A stretch of DNA of 41,424 nucleotides, taken from NCBI RefSeq assembly GCF_001545035.1, contig NZ_FCOJ02000063.1, positions 1 through 41,424 of the forward strand, read 5' to 3'. A program made the translations under genes and the position numbers. The stretch comes from Caballeronia glebae (GTDB lineage: Bacteria > Pseudomonadota > Gammaproteobacteria > Burkholderiales > Burkholderiaceae). Shown one piece after another: positions 8,388 to 15,937 of the stretch. Position 1 is the stretch's first letter; the number at the start of each line of letters is the position of its first letter. Under the pieces are notes generated by a model. It did not search any database and had not been told where the DNA came from. It saw nothing but the letters and a program-made list of their open reading frames with translations.

Positions 8388-10256
8388 TTACTTCGCCGCG
8401 TGCGCGGGCTTCGCCCACCACGTCGATATGACCCACTCCTCGGCGCCGTAATACAGCGGCAATGTCGACGGAACGCCAAGCGTATTGCGATACGCCACGC
8501 GATGCGTCGCCGAGTACCAGTGCGGCACCACATAGTAGCCGTTCATCAGCACGCGATCGAGCGCGTGCGTCGCGTCGACGAGTTGCTCGCGCGTCTGCGC
8601 GGAGATGACTTTCTGCAGGATCGCATCGATGGCGGGCGACTTCACGCCCGCGAGATTGTCCGAGCCCTGCTCGTCCGCGGACTTGCTGCCGAAACGCGAA
8701 ACCTGCTCGGTACCGGGCACCTGCACGTCGGGCATGCGCACGCTCGTCATGTCGAAATCGAACGCGTCGAGTCGCTTCTGGATCAGCGCGTAATCGACGG
8801 TGCGAAAGTTCATCGTGATGCCGAGCTTCTGCAGATTGCGCCCGAACGCGGCCGCGACCGGCTCCATCGACGCGCCGCCGCCGGTGTCGTCCAGTATCTC
8901 GAAGACGAAGGGCTCGCCCTTCGCGTTGCGCAGCGCGCCGTCGCGATAGGTCCAGCCGGCTTGCGCGAGCAATTCGCGCGCCTTGATGAGATTGGCGCGC
9001 AGCGAGCCGGGCGGATCGGTGTCCGGCTGACGCGGCATCTCGCCGAACACGGCCGGATCGAGTTCCTGCTTCAGCGGGTTCAGTATCGCCAGTTCGCCTG
9101 GGCTCGGCGCGGCCCTTGCTTGCAGATCGGTGTTGACGAAAAAGCTGTCGATGCGCTTGTACTGATTGAAGAACAGTTGCCGATTGAGCCACTCGAAATC
9201 GAGCGCGAGATCGAGCGCCCGACGCACGCGCGCGTCCTTGAAGAGCGGCTTGCGCGTGTTCATGAAGAAGCCCTGCATGCCGGTGCCGTTGTGCTGCGGG
9301 AACTCGCGCTTGATGAGCTCGCCGCTGTCGAAGCGCTTGCCGATATCGCGCCGCACCCAGCTTCGGGCAACATACTCGACGAGCACGTCGTACTCGCCCG
9401 CCTTGAACGCTTCGAGGCGCGCGGTCGGATCGCCGTAGAGCTTGTAGTCGATGTGCGCGAAATTGAACGTGCCGATGCGCACCGGCAGCGCCGCGCCCCA
9501 GTACTGCGGATTGCGCCGGTACGAGATCGTGCGGCCGTTGTCGTATCGATCGATCAGATACGGCCCGCTGCCGACGGGCTTCTGAAACGCGAGCTGATCG
9601 AAGGCAATGCGCGTGCCGTCCGGCTTCATGCCCCACTTGCGCGAGAACACCGGAATGCCGCCCGCGAGAAGCGGCATCTCGCGCGTCGCGATCTTGAACT
9701 CGAAGCGGATCGTGAGCGGATCCACGATCACCGCACGCGCGATCTGCCCGAAGTAGACCGAGAACTGCGGCGCGGCGAGCGGACTCTTGAGCGTCTCGAA
9801 CGAGAACTTCACGTCTTCCGCCGTGACCGGATCGCCGTTGGAAAAACGCGCTTTCGGATTGATATGGAACGTGGTCGACATGCCGTCGGGCGCGACCGAA
9901 ATGTCGTCGGCGAGCAGACCGTAAGCGGTCGCTACCTCGTCGGAGCTGCCTGTCGTCAGGCTCTCGAACATCAGCGAAAGACCGGGCGCGGGATTGCCGC
10001 GCAGCGTGAACGGATTGAACTTGTCGAAGCTCGTCAGCCGGTTTGGGTTCGCAAGGACGAGCGTGCCGTCGCGCGGCGCGTCGGGATTCACGTAGTCGAA
10101 GTGCTTGAAACCCGCCGGATATTTCGGCTCGCCGTATTGCGCGATGGCGTGAACCGCGTAAGCCGGGCTCGCGAGCCATGCAATCGATCCGCCGAGCGCA
10201 AGGGCGATGAACATGCGTGAGGCGCTGGATGAGCGGATCGTCGTGCGAGTCGTCAT
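8388..10256 (-). CDS. yejA: Peptide/microcin C ABC transporter substrate-binding protein
   Basis: Periplasmic receptor of YejABEF, SBP_bac_5 family, 622 residues and therefore of usual size. From ATG at 10256 the chain starts with a signal peptide that ends in SPAYA near residue 33; the mature part opens with HAIAQYGEPKYPAGFKHFDY, the YejA-like start. AGMSTTFHINP-type and DVKFSFETLKSP segments are the conserved core of oligopeptide-binding proteins. The ATG at 10256 has AAGAGG just upstream, at short spacing; a start 17 codons earlier is possible but adds a basic stretch before the signal peptide. In E. coli and Brucella the system imports microcin C-like and antimicrobial peptides; the natural substrate here is unknown. 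Confidence 0.93.
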   Translation of the reverse strand: MTTRTTIRSSSASRMFIALALGGSIAWLASPAYAVHAIAQYGEPKYPAGFKHFDYVNPDAPRDGTLVLANPNRLTSFDKFNPFTLRGNPAPGLSLMFESLTTGSSDEVATAYGLLADDISVAPDGMSTTFHINPKARFSNGDPVTAEDVKFSFETLKSPLAAPQFSVYFGQIARAVIVDPLTIRFEFKIATREMPLLAGGIPVFSRKWGMKPDGTRIAFDQLAFQKPVGSGPYLIDRYDNGRTISYRRNPQYWGAALPVRIGTFNFAHIDYKLYGDPTARLEAFKAGEYDVLVEYVARSWVRRDIGKRFDSGELIKREFPQHNGTGMQGFFMNTRKPLFKDARVRRALDLALDFEWLNRQLFFNQYKRIDSFFVNTDLQARAAPSPGELAILNPLKQELDPAVFGEMPRQPDTDPPGSLRANLIKARELLAQAGWTYRDGALRNAKGEPFVFEILDDTGGGASMEPVAAAFGRNLQKLGITMNFRTVDYALIQKRLDAFDFDMTSVRMPDVQVPGTEQVSRFGSKSADEQGSDNLAGVKSPAIDAILQKVISAQTREQLVDATHALDRVLMNGYYVVPHWYSATHRVAYRNTLGVPSTLPLYYGAEEWVISTWWAKPAHAAK

Positions 10257-10361
10257 GGGCCTCTTGGCGCGATGTGAACGGGTGACGCGGTTGCGTGGCT
10301 CGGGCAAAAGCCCGCTGCCAATGCCGCGAGAAACCTCGGCAAGGCATTGCGATGTGAGAGA

Positions 10362-10367
10362 ATTCTA
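10362..10367 (-). promoter_or_regulatory. Possible -10 element of the yej operon
   Basis: TAGAAT on the minus strand, 106 bp upstream of the yejA start, in the divergent yejA/fabI intergenic region. No good -35 box is found at 16-18 nt, so it is only a weak candidate. Confidence 0.3.
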
Positions 10368-10495
10368 CCCAAAATCACGCACCGTTCGGCTTCCCATCTA
10401 AGGGTTTTCGACTAAGCCGATCGCGCAACGTACGACTCCGCGCGGCATTGGACATCCGTGCGCCCCGCGACACTGACATCAAAGAAGGAGCATTC

Positions 10496-11293
10496 ATGGG
10501 CTTTCTCGCTGGAAAACGAATTCTGCTGACGGGCCTGCTGTCGAACCGCTCGATTGCTTACGGCATCGCCCAAGCCTGCAAACGCGAAGGCGCGGAACTG
10601 GCGTTCACGTATGTCGGCGAGCGCTTCAAGGAGCGCATCACCGAGTTCGCGACCGAGTTCGGCAGCGATATGGTCTATCCCTGCGACGTCGCCGACGACG
10701 CGCAAATCGACGCGCTCTTCGCGTCGCTGAAAGAACGCTGGGACTCGCTCGACGGCCTCGTGCATTCCATCGGCTTCGCGCCGCGCGAAGCGATCGGGGG
10801 CGACTTCCTCGACGGCATGACGCGCGAGAACTTCCGCGTCGCGCACGACATCTCCGCGTACAGCTTCCCCGCGCTCGCGAAAGCCGCGCGGCCGCTGCTG
10901 AAAGACGGCTCGTCGCTGCTCACGCTCTCCTATCTCGGCGCCGAGCGCGCGCTGCCGAACTACAACACGATGGGACTCGCGAAGGCGTCGCTCGAAGCGA
11001 GCGTGCGCTACATGGCCGCGTCGCAGTCGCTCGGCGGCAACGGCGTGCGCGTGAACGCCATTTCGGCCGGCCCGATCAAGACGCTCGCGGCGAGCGGCAT
11101 CAAGAGCTTCGGCAAGATCCTGAACTTCGTCGAAGAAAACGCGCCGCTCAAGCGCAACGTCACGATCGAGCAAGTGGGCAATGTCGCGGCTTTCCTGCTG
11201 TCGGATCTCGCGGGCGGCGTGAGCGCGGAAGTCGTCCATGTCGACGCCGGATTCCATGCGGTCGTCGGCGGAATGGGCGGCGAGGCGGAATAA
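10496..11293 (+). CDS. fabI: Enoyl-[acyl-carrier-protein] reductase (NADH)
   Basis: Catalyses the last reduction of each fatty-acid elongation round, trans-2-enoyl-ACP to acyl-ACP, in the cytoplasm; it is the triclosan target in many bacteria. The 265-residue short-chain dehydrogenase-like enzyme carries the NADH-binding stretch LLTGLLSNRSIAYGIA near the start. Its catalytic residues fall on the same numbers as in E. coli FabI: Y146, Y156 and K163 (NYNTMGLAK), with G93 in SIGFAP, the position changed in classical triclosan resistance, still glycine. ATG at 10496 has a strong AAGAAGGAG five bases upstream; a longer in-frame start has none. Single-gene unit with its own terminator, divergent from the yej operon. 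Confidence 0.96.
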   Translation: MGFLAGKRILLTGLLSNRSIAYGIAQACKREGAELAFTYVGERFKERITEFATEFGSDMVYPCDVADDAQIDALFASLKERWDSLDGLVHSIGFAPREAIGGDFLDGMTRENFRVAHDISAYSFPALAKAARPLLKDGSSLLTLSYLGAERALPNYNTMGLAKASLEASVRYMAASQSLGGNGVRVNAISAGPIKTLAASGIKSFGKILNFVEENAPLKRNVTIEQVGNVAAFLLSDLAGGVSAEVVHVDAGFHAVVGGMGGEAE

Positions 11294-11316
11294 GCGCTCG
11301 TTCGCAGCGCCAAAGC

Positions 11317-11351
11317 AAAGCGCCGCTCACTTCACGTGAGCGGCGCTTTTT
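11317..11351 (+). terminator. fabI rho-independent terminator
   Basis: A long perfect stem AAAGCGCCGCTCAC / GTGAGCGGCGCTTT with a 5-nt loop followed by T residues, about 25 bp after the fabI stop. Confidence 0.9.
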
Positions 11352-11379
11352 CATGTACCGCGATGATCGCGCGCTGCCC

Positions 11380-11769
11380 TCAACGATGGCCGTGCGAACC
11401 ACCGTGTCCATTGCCATGTCCGTTGCCGTATCCATTGCCGTGTCCCGGCGGCGGACCGTGCGGACGCGGCGGCGGCGGACGGCCATGCCCGTAATGGCGA
11501 TAGTAGTCGTTGCGGTTCCAGTAGCGGCCCCCGTCCCAATATCGACTGCCATGCCAGCCGATGACGACGGGCGGCGCATACATGGGCATCGGCTGGTAGA
11601 CGACGGGCGGCGGAGGCGGCGCATAGACCGGCGTCGGCACGACGTACACCGGCGCGGGAATGCCGATATTCACGCCGACATGCACCTGCGCGTGCGCGAT
11701 GCTCGTCGCGCTCAGCGCGGCCATCGCCAGCGCGTACGCCACGACGCGTCCCGGAAACTTCTTTTTCAT
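11380..11769 (-). CDS. Secreted PXPV-repeat-like protein (paralogue 1)
   Basis: A 129-residue predicted exported protein of unknown function, of a type common in Burkholderia. MKKKFPGRVVAYALAMAALS begins a signal peptide ending in AHA. A proline/tyrosine-rich tract follows (PAPVYVVPTPVYAPPPPPVV), matching the PXPV repeat pattern, then a compact aromatic motif GWHGSRYWDGGRYWNRNDYY and a C-terminal tail made almost only of glycine, histidine, asparagine and proline. A histidine-rich tail could bind metals, but that is inference. The start is ATG at 11769; the in-frame TTG two codons earlier is less likely. Its architecture repeats in the gene at 12035-12391. Confidence 0.78.
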   Translation of the reverse strand: MKKKFPGRVVAYALAMAALSATSIAHAQVHVGVNIGIPAPVYVVPTPVYAPPPPPVVYQPMPMYAPPVVIGWHGSRYWDGGRYWNRNDYYRHYGHGRPPPPRPHGPPPGHGNGYGNGHGNGHGGSHGHR

Positions 11770-11973
11770 ATGCAATCGGACCTCGCTTTCTGCTTGTTCG
11801 TTCGGGACAAAATATAACGGAAAGCTTTCGGCGCAATATTTCAGTTCTGTAAGTTATTGCGCGATCGAGCTTAACGTCTGGAGAAACCTTACCTTTTGTT
11901 ACATCGCACGGGCGAGCCATGCGCGCCTGTGTTGCTTACCGGCGAATCCGCTCGTCGAAAATCAGGCGGCAAT

Positions 11974-12002
11974 AAAAAAGCCACCCGCGGTAAACGGGTG
12001 GC
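11974..12002 (-). terminator. Terminator of PXPV paralogue 2
   Basis: On the minus strand, GCCACCCG-loop-CGGGTGGC followed by TTTTTT, 32 bp after the stop of the gene at 12035-12391. Confidence 0.87.
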
Positions 12003-12034
12003 CTACGGCGCCAGGCGCCGATGGTGCGGAACGA

Positions 12035-12391
12035 TCAGTGTCCGTTGTGATGGCCGTGGTCGTGGTCGTCGTGACCGTGGCCGTGGTCGTAGCCATGACC
12101 ATGATCGTAATGACGGTAGTAATCGTCGTGATTCCAGTAGCGGCGACCATCCCAGTAACGATCGCCGTGCCAGCCGACCACGATGGCCGGTTGCGCATAG
12201 ACCACCGGCGGAGGCGGCGCGTACATGACGGGCGGCGGCGGCGGCGCATAGACCGGCTGCGGCGCAACGTACACGGGCGCCCCGAGGTTGATGCCCACGG
12301 ACACACCACCCGCACTGGCCGCACCCGACGCCATCAGACCGCCGATCATCACGACGCCAGCCAGCACGGAAGCCTTCGATACCTTGTTCAT
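12035..12391 (-). CDS. Secreted PXPV-repeat-like protein (paralogue 2)
   Basis: A 118-residue predicted exported protein, paralogous to its neighbour at 11380-11769. Signal peptide MNKVSKASVLAGVVMIGG... ending near SGAASA; then GAPVYVAPQPVYAPPPPPV and further PXP repeats; then the shared aromatic block GWHGDRYWDGRRYWNHDDYY; and a C-terminal tail (about residues 92-118) built almost only of histidine, aspartate and glycine. The acidic, histidine-rich tail differs from paralogue 1, which has an asparagine/proline tail. ATG at 12391 has GGGG upstream at good spacing; a GTG four codons earlier is less likely. A -10-like TATAGT lies upstream but with no clear -35. Function unknown. Confidence 0.78.
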   Translation of the reverse strand: MNKVSKASVLAGVVMIGGLMASGAASAGGVSVGINLGAPVYVAPQPVYAPPPPPVMYAPPPPVVYAQPAIVVGWHGDRYWDGRRYWNHDDYYRHYDHGHGYDHGHGHDDHDHGHHNGH

Positions 12392-12521
12392 GTGAAGCCC
12401 CACCCCGATGGGTTGTTTGTTGTGTTGACCGGACTATATCGGACGAACGCGGCACCTGCTGTTCGACTTCGTAACCTGCTATTACCGAGGAAAAACTTAC
12501 GAAAAGTAAGCTTTCGCGCTT

Positions 12522-12557
12522 AAAAAACGGCGACCTTCGGATCATGAAGGCCGCCGT
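12522..12557 (-). terminator. Terminator left behind by the MFS remnant
   Basis: Minus strand: ACGGCG-G-CCTTC, 7-nt loop, GAAGG-T-CGCCGT, then TTTTT. It stands just after the stop codon of the broken MFS gene and is intact although the gene is not. Confidence 0.8.
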
Positions 12558-12575
12558 CTGCAAAAGCGGTGTTCG

Positions 12576-13046
12576 TCAGTTCGGCAGTTCCTGTCCCTTG
12601 GTTTCGGGGGCGAGCGGAATCACCGCGAGACCAATGAGAAACGCAATCGCGGTGAGCGCGATCGGCACGCCGAGCGTTCTTCATGTTGAGCACCATCGCG
12701 TCCATGCCGAAGTTCACGATCGCGCCGAAGAAGCGCCCGACCGACGTGCAGAACGCAAAGGCCGTCGCACGCACGCGGGTTTCGAACTGCTCGGGCAGCC
12801 ACAGCGAAAAGCGTGCGAAGTTGCCACCGAAAAAAAACCAGCACGACGAGCAGCGCGATGAACGACACGAGCCCGTTCGGCAGATAGAACGCCCCGCCGA
12901 ACGCGCGCGCGATCGACGCGGCCATGCCGACGAAACACACCGCGAGCGTCTTTCTGCGGCCGATCTTTTCGGCCATCGGCGCAGCGCGAGACAGCCGACG
13001 ATCGTGCCGATCGAAAGCAGCCCGGTCGCGATCGACGCCATGCGCG
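12576..13046 (-). pseudogene. MFS transporter remnant, 5' half deleted and frameshifted
   Basis: Remains of the C-terminal half of a major facilitator superfamily transporter, spread over three reading frames. Reading on the minus strand: MASIATGLLSIGTIVGCL, then MAEKIGRRKTLAVCFVG (the loop motif with GRR between helices 8 and 9) in a second frame, FARFSLWLPEQFETRVRATA back in the first, and LGVPIALTAIAFLIGLAV with the typical end PLAPETKGQELPN in another, stopping at 12576. Shifts fall near 12970, at an A8 homopolymer around 12830-12837, and near 12672. The first half of the protein is missing: homology stops at about 13046, where mdcB-like sequence on the other strand begins. Substrate unknown; the PETKGQELP end is seen in metabolite:proton symporters. 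Confidence 0.82.
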
Positions 13047-13205
13047 GACGCGCTTCACGCGGCCCAACGCGGCGCGAAGCGCGTGATGCATAGCGGCGGC
13101 GCGGGTACGCAGCAAGGACGCGCCGCGCTCGTGCGGCTCGACGCCGAATCGCTGGCGTTGAACGCATCGCCCGGCGGCGCCGCCGATCTGCTCGCGGCGA
13201 CACTC
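13047..13205 (+). pseudogene. mdcB: C-terminal remnant of triphosphoribosyl-dephospho-CoA synthase (malonate decarboxylase)
   Basis: Only the last ~53 codons of an MdcB-like protein survive: ALHAAQRGAKRVMHSGG, then QGRAALVRLDAESLALNASP and GGAADLLAATL, the conserved C-terminus of MdcB/CitG-family enzymes that make the prosthetic-group precursor for the malonate decarboxylase acyl carrier protein. There is no start codon or ribosome-binding site; the left edge abuts the MFS remnant on the opposite strand. It runs in frame, without a stop, into mdcH-like sequence, so a deletion fused the two genes. Assignment rests on remembered family sequence and is fairly strong for the SPGGAADLLAATL end. 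Confidence 0.72.
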
Positions 13206-13804
13206 GATGCGCTCAAACTCGTGCGCCTGCGCGCCAGGCTGATGGAAGACGCTTATCCGCGCGGCTACGGCATGCTCGCGGTGCTCGGGCTCAACGAAAG
13301 CGAGATCGCGCGCGCGATTGCCGACAGCGGCGCCGATGCCTGCATCGGCAATCGTCTCGGGCAGCGATGCCGCACTCGCGCAAGTCCGCGACATCGTGCT
13401 GTCGCGCGCCGTGCGCCGTGCAGAACGACTATGCGTGAGCGTGCCTTCGCACTGCGTACTGCTCGAAAGCGCCGCCGAACGGGTGATCGAGGCGGCGAGC
13501 AAGGCGCGCGTCGATGCGCCGCGCATCGCGTATGTCGGCAATCGCGGCGCGCGCGTGCTGCGGCGCGCCGACGCCATCCGCGAAGGCCTCGCCACCAATC
13601 TGCTATCCGATGCGCTGGCACGATTCGACCATTGCGCTCTCCGAACTCGGCGCGAAGGTCTTCGTCGAAATGCCGCCGGGACAGACACTCACGCAACTCG
13701 CCGCCGAGGTCCTGCCGGACGCGGCGTCGATCGCGATGGACGCATCGTCCGTCGCATCCGTCGCCGTGCGCGTGCGCGCCGCGTGCCGGCGAGCGAAGGA
13801 CTGA
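13206..13804 (+). pseudogene. mdcH: Malonyl-CoA:ACP acyltransferase remnant (malonate decarboxylase epsilon subunit)
   Basis: Broken MdcH-like acyltransferase, which in intact systems loads malonyl groups onto the decarboxylase carrier protein. Joined in frame to the mdcB remnant, it starts mid-domain at DALKLVRLRARLMEDAYPRG and YGMLAVLGLNESE; the N-terminal ~110 residues with the catalytic GxSxG serine are gone. Two frameshifts follow: near 13355 the frame moves to IVSGSDAALAQVRDIV, VSVPSHCVLLESAAER and ARVDAPRIAYVGNRGARVL, and near 13615 it moves again to MRWHDSTIALSELGAKVFVE and MPPGQTLTQLAAEVLPDA, ending in a stop at 13802-13804. The conserved histidine region (VPSHC) is still visible. 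Not functional. Confidence 0.75.
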
Positions 13805-13976
13805 TTGATTCGCATGCCGTGCGCGACTGATTCGCGCTTCGCGCTGGCGTTTTATCGAATTTGACAACAAATTCAGAAGTTTCGAATAGCTTACGTCTAA
13901 ACTTTCATTAGCATTTCTGTGCGCCGGCGCACCTTCGCGCCGTAACGACCACAATGACAAGTTAAAGGCAAAAACT

Positions 13977-14735
13977 ATGACGATTTTCCGCATCGCATTG
14001 GCGGCATCCGCCGTGTTCACGCTCGCGTCGTGCAGCAGCATGAGCAGCATGGATCCGACGCAACTGATGCAATCCGGCCAAATGGCGGCTCAGGCGCTGT
14101 CGCTCAGCGACGCCGATGTCCGCACGCTGTCCGACAAATCCTGCGTCGAGCTCGACAAGGAAAACAAGATCGCGGACGCCAACAGCCCGTACACCAAGCG
14201 CCTGAACAAGATTTCGAAGCAACTCGGCGACAACATCAATGGCGTGCCGGTCAATTACAAGGTCTATCTGACGAAGGACGTCAACGCGTGGGCCATGGCG
14301 AACGGCTGCGTGCGCGTCTATAGCGGCCTCATGGACCTGATGAACGATGACGAAGTGCGCGGCGTCGTCGGCCATGAAATGGGCCACGTCGCGCTCGGCC
14401 ATACGAAAAAGGCGATGCAGGTGGCGTATGGGACTTCGGCGGCGCGCTCGGTGGCGTCTTCGGCAGGCGGCATGGTGGGAACCTTGTCGGCATCGCAGAT
14501 CGGCGATCTGTCGGAGAAGTTCGTCAACGCGCAGTTCTCGCAATCGCAGGAATCGGCCGCCGACGACTATTCGTTTGATGCGCAGAAGAAAAAGGGCTAC
14601 GACCCGAAGGGGCTCGTCACGGCGTTTCAGAAGCTCTCGACCGTCGATGGCGGCAAGTCGAGCATGCTGAGTTCGCATCCGTCGTCGCCGGCGCGCGCGA
14701 AGCATATCGAAGACCGGATCGCGTCGGGGAAGTAA
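13977..14735 (+). CDS. M48 family metalloprotease lipoprotein (LoiP/YggG-like)
   Basis: A 252-residue outer-membrane-associated zinc protease. The N-terminus is a lipoprotein signal with lipobox LASC, modified cysteine C19. The zinc site HEMGH is at 133-137 and the third ligand is probably E192 in QSQESAADDY, the usual M48 arrangement. The size and position of the signal match E. coli LoiP (YggG), a periplasmic protease involved in outer-membrane protein quality control; the specific role here is inferred. ATG at 13977 is preceded by AAAGG. The upstream 170 bp is AT-rich and contains a perfect TTGACA at 13861-13866, without a clear -10 at the right distance. Confidence 0.88.
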   Translation: MTIFRIALAASAVFTLASCSSMSSMDPTQLMQSGQMAAQALSLSDADVRTLSDKSCVELDKENKIADANSPYTKRLNKISKQLGDNINGVPVNYKVYLTKDVNAWAMANGCVRVYSGLMDLMNDDEVRGVVGHEMGHVALGHTKKAMQVAYGTSAARSVASSAGGMVGTLSASQIGDLSEKFVNAQFSQSQESAADDYSFDAQKKKGYDPKGLVTAFQKLSTVDGGKSSMLSSHPSSPARAKHIEDRIASGK

Positions 14736-14750
14736 CGCCGACATGAGCAC

Positions 14751-14778
14751 GATGCGCGCGGCCAGAGGCGCGCGCATC
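14751..14778. terminator. Convergent-gene hairpin
   Basis: Perfect 9-bp inverted repeat GATGCGCGC / GCGCGCATC with a 10-nt loop, between the convergent protease and beta-barrel genes. No T-run on either side, so termination is uncertain. Confidence 0.4.
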
Positions 14779-14791
14779 GGCGATGAGACAA

Positions 14792-15343
14792 TCAGAAGAA
14801 GTAGTAATGCACGCCCATGGTCACGCTGTCGTTGTGGCGATGACCGTTATCATAGCTCGCCGAATCGCGGGTGTATTCGGCTGCCACGCTCCAGTTCTTC
14901 GCGAATTTGTATTCGACGCCGCCGCCGTAATGCAAACGCGTGTCGGGCCACGTGCCCGTAAAGCCGACGCGCCCATACGGCATGATGTTTCCATGGACAG
15001 GCATGCCGAGCTTCAGGTCGATGCCGCCGTCCTTGTACGTCGTCGAGCCGCCGTGGAAATCCATGAATCCTTCGAAACCGACCACGAAACGCTCGACGTC
15101 GTAATTGACGCCGGCCACGATACCGGGGAAATACGTCGTATGCGTGGACTTCGGATTCTGGCCCGTGATGTCCGACCAGTTGACACCGAACTTGGCGCCG
15201 ACAAAAGGACCGGCGAACTGGCTATGCGGCCCGTACACGCCCATCAACTTGAGCAGCGTCGGATCGAGGCCTTCGGAATACGCCTGTGTCGCGCAAAGCA
15301 GCGACAAGAGCGCTGGCGCAATGAGCTTTCTGATACCTGCCAT
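14792..15343 (-). CDS. Small outer-membrane beta-barrel protein
   Basis: A 183-residue predicted outer-membrane protein. Signal peptide MAGIRKLIAPALLSLLCAT ends near QAYS. The mature chain is a series of alternating short strands (GPFVGAKFGVNWSD, FPGIVAGVNYDVERFVVG, MPYGRVGFTGTWP, LHYGGGVEYKFAKNWSVAAE) that resemble an eight-stranded OmpA-like barrel, and ends in a terminal phenylalanine (GVHYYFF), the BAM recognition signal. Pattern fits the OMP_b-brl (PF13505) group. No periplasmic OmpA domain follows. Function unknown. It lies convergent with the M48 protease, with a palindromic sequence in its upstream region. Confidence 0.82.
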   Translation of the reverse strand: MAGIRKLIAPALLSLLCATQAYSEGLDPTLLKLMGVYGPHSQFAGPFVGAKFGVNWSDITGQNPKSTHTTYFPGIVAGVNYDVERFVVGFEGFMDFHGGSTTYKDGGIDLKLGMPVHGNIMPYGRVGFTGTWPDTRLHYGGGVEYKFAKNWSVAAEYTRDSASYDNGHRHNDSVTMGVHYYFF

Positions 15344-15592
15344 GACTGAACCTCAACCTCGATAAAGTTGTTGCCTGACGGCGTCGGCGCATCCGTGCAA
15401 CAACCGTCAATTAGGATAACGAACGCGTACGTTGCGTTGCATTTTGCTTACTAACGACAAGCAACCTGCGAGATTAGTTGTGTATGCTCAGTATCGAAAG
15501 CGGAATTATCCGAAAGCAGGGTTGCTTTTCGTCGCGGCCGAGTCGCGCAGGATGCCGAATCAATGCGCAAATGCTCGCGCCAGCCGCGCCGC
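15344..15592. other. Intergenic region upstream of the beta-barrel gene
   Basis: Contains no convincing gene. The leftmost part holds an inverted repeat GTTGTTGC (15367-15374) / GCAACAAC (15397-15404), overlapped by TGACGG / CCGTCA, placed 24-61 bp upstream of the beta-barrel start: a possible operator. The rest is unremarkable up to the tRNA terminator. Confidence 0.4.
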
Positions 15593-15631
15593 AAAAAGAA
15601 AAAGCCCCGCAAGTTTTTAACCTTGCGGGGC
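15593..15631 (-). terminator. tRNA-Ser terminator
   Basis: Minus strand: GCCCCGCAAG, 8-nt loop, CTTGCGGGGC, then TTTTTCTTTTT, beginning 15 nt after the tRNA CCA end. Confidence 0.92.
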
Positions 15632-15645
15632 CTTTCTACGACAAC

Positions 15646-15738
15646 TGGCGGAGACGGAGGGATTCGAACCCTCGATCCAGTTTTTAGCCAGATGCTCCCT
15701 TAGCAGGGGAGTGCCTTCGACCTCTCGGCCACGTCTCC
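15646..15738 (-). tRNA. serX-like: tRNA-Ser (anticodon GCU)
   Basis: Type II tRNA of 93 nt. The acceptor stem GGAGACG pairs with CGTCTCC, followed by discriminator G and an encoded CCA (3' end at 15646). The anticodon loop reads CTGCTAA, giving GCU, which decodes AGC and AGU serine codons. The long variable arm and the T loop GGTTCGAATCC are present. The symbol is only a placeholder for a serine tRNA; no integration of foreign DNA is seen at its 3' end. Confidence 0.96.
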
Positions 15739-15937
15739 CAAACTTTTCGTCGCACCGGGAGTGCAGTGCAACGAGATCGAAATAATAGCGTGTTCGCAGG
15801 CGCGGGTCAAATTCGCATGAAGATTTTTTTCGAAAACGGTCGATATCGAATCGTCCGGCGTCGCGAACCGCAAAGCCGCGAAGCACTCAAACCCGCCCGC
15901 GAGCCTTCACCCACGCGTCATTTCGAACCGACCAAAC

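Noticed and set aside
7605..10220. 871-codon plus-strand frame opposite yejA and yejB
   Set aside because: Shadow frame with strongly Arg/Glu/His-biased composition; the minus-strand products match a known transporter.
12035..12330. Repetitive GTGGTCGTG-type sequence as a tandem repeat element or CRISPR
   Set aside because: It is the His/Asp/Gly-coding tail of PXPV paralogue 2; there are no regular spacers.
13861..13890. TTGACA as a full promoter for the M48 protease gene
   Set aside because: No acceptable -10 lies at 16-18 bp.
14751..14778. Palindrome as a mobile-element end
   Set aside because: Single copy between two ordinary convergent genes; a transcription hairpin is simpler.
15646..15738. 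tRNA-Ser as an integration site for an island
   Set aside because: No duplicated tRNA 3' end or integrase in the neighbourhood; flanking genes are core.
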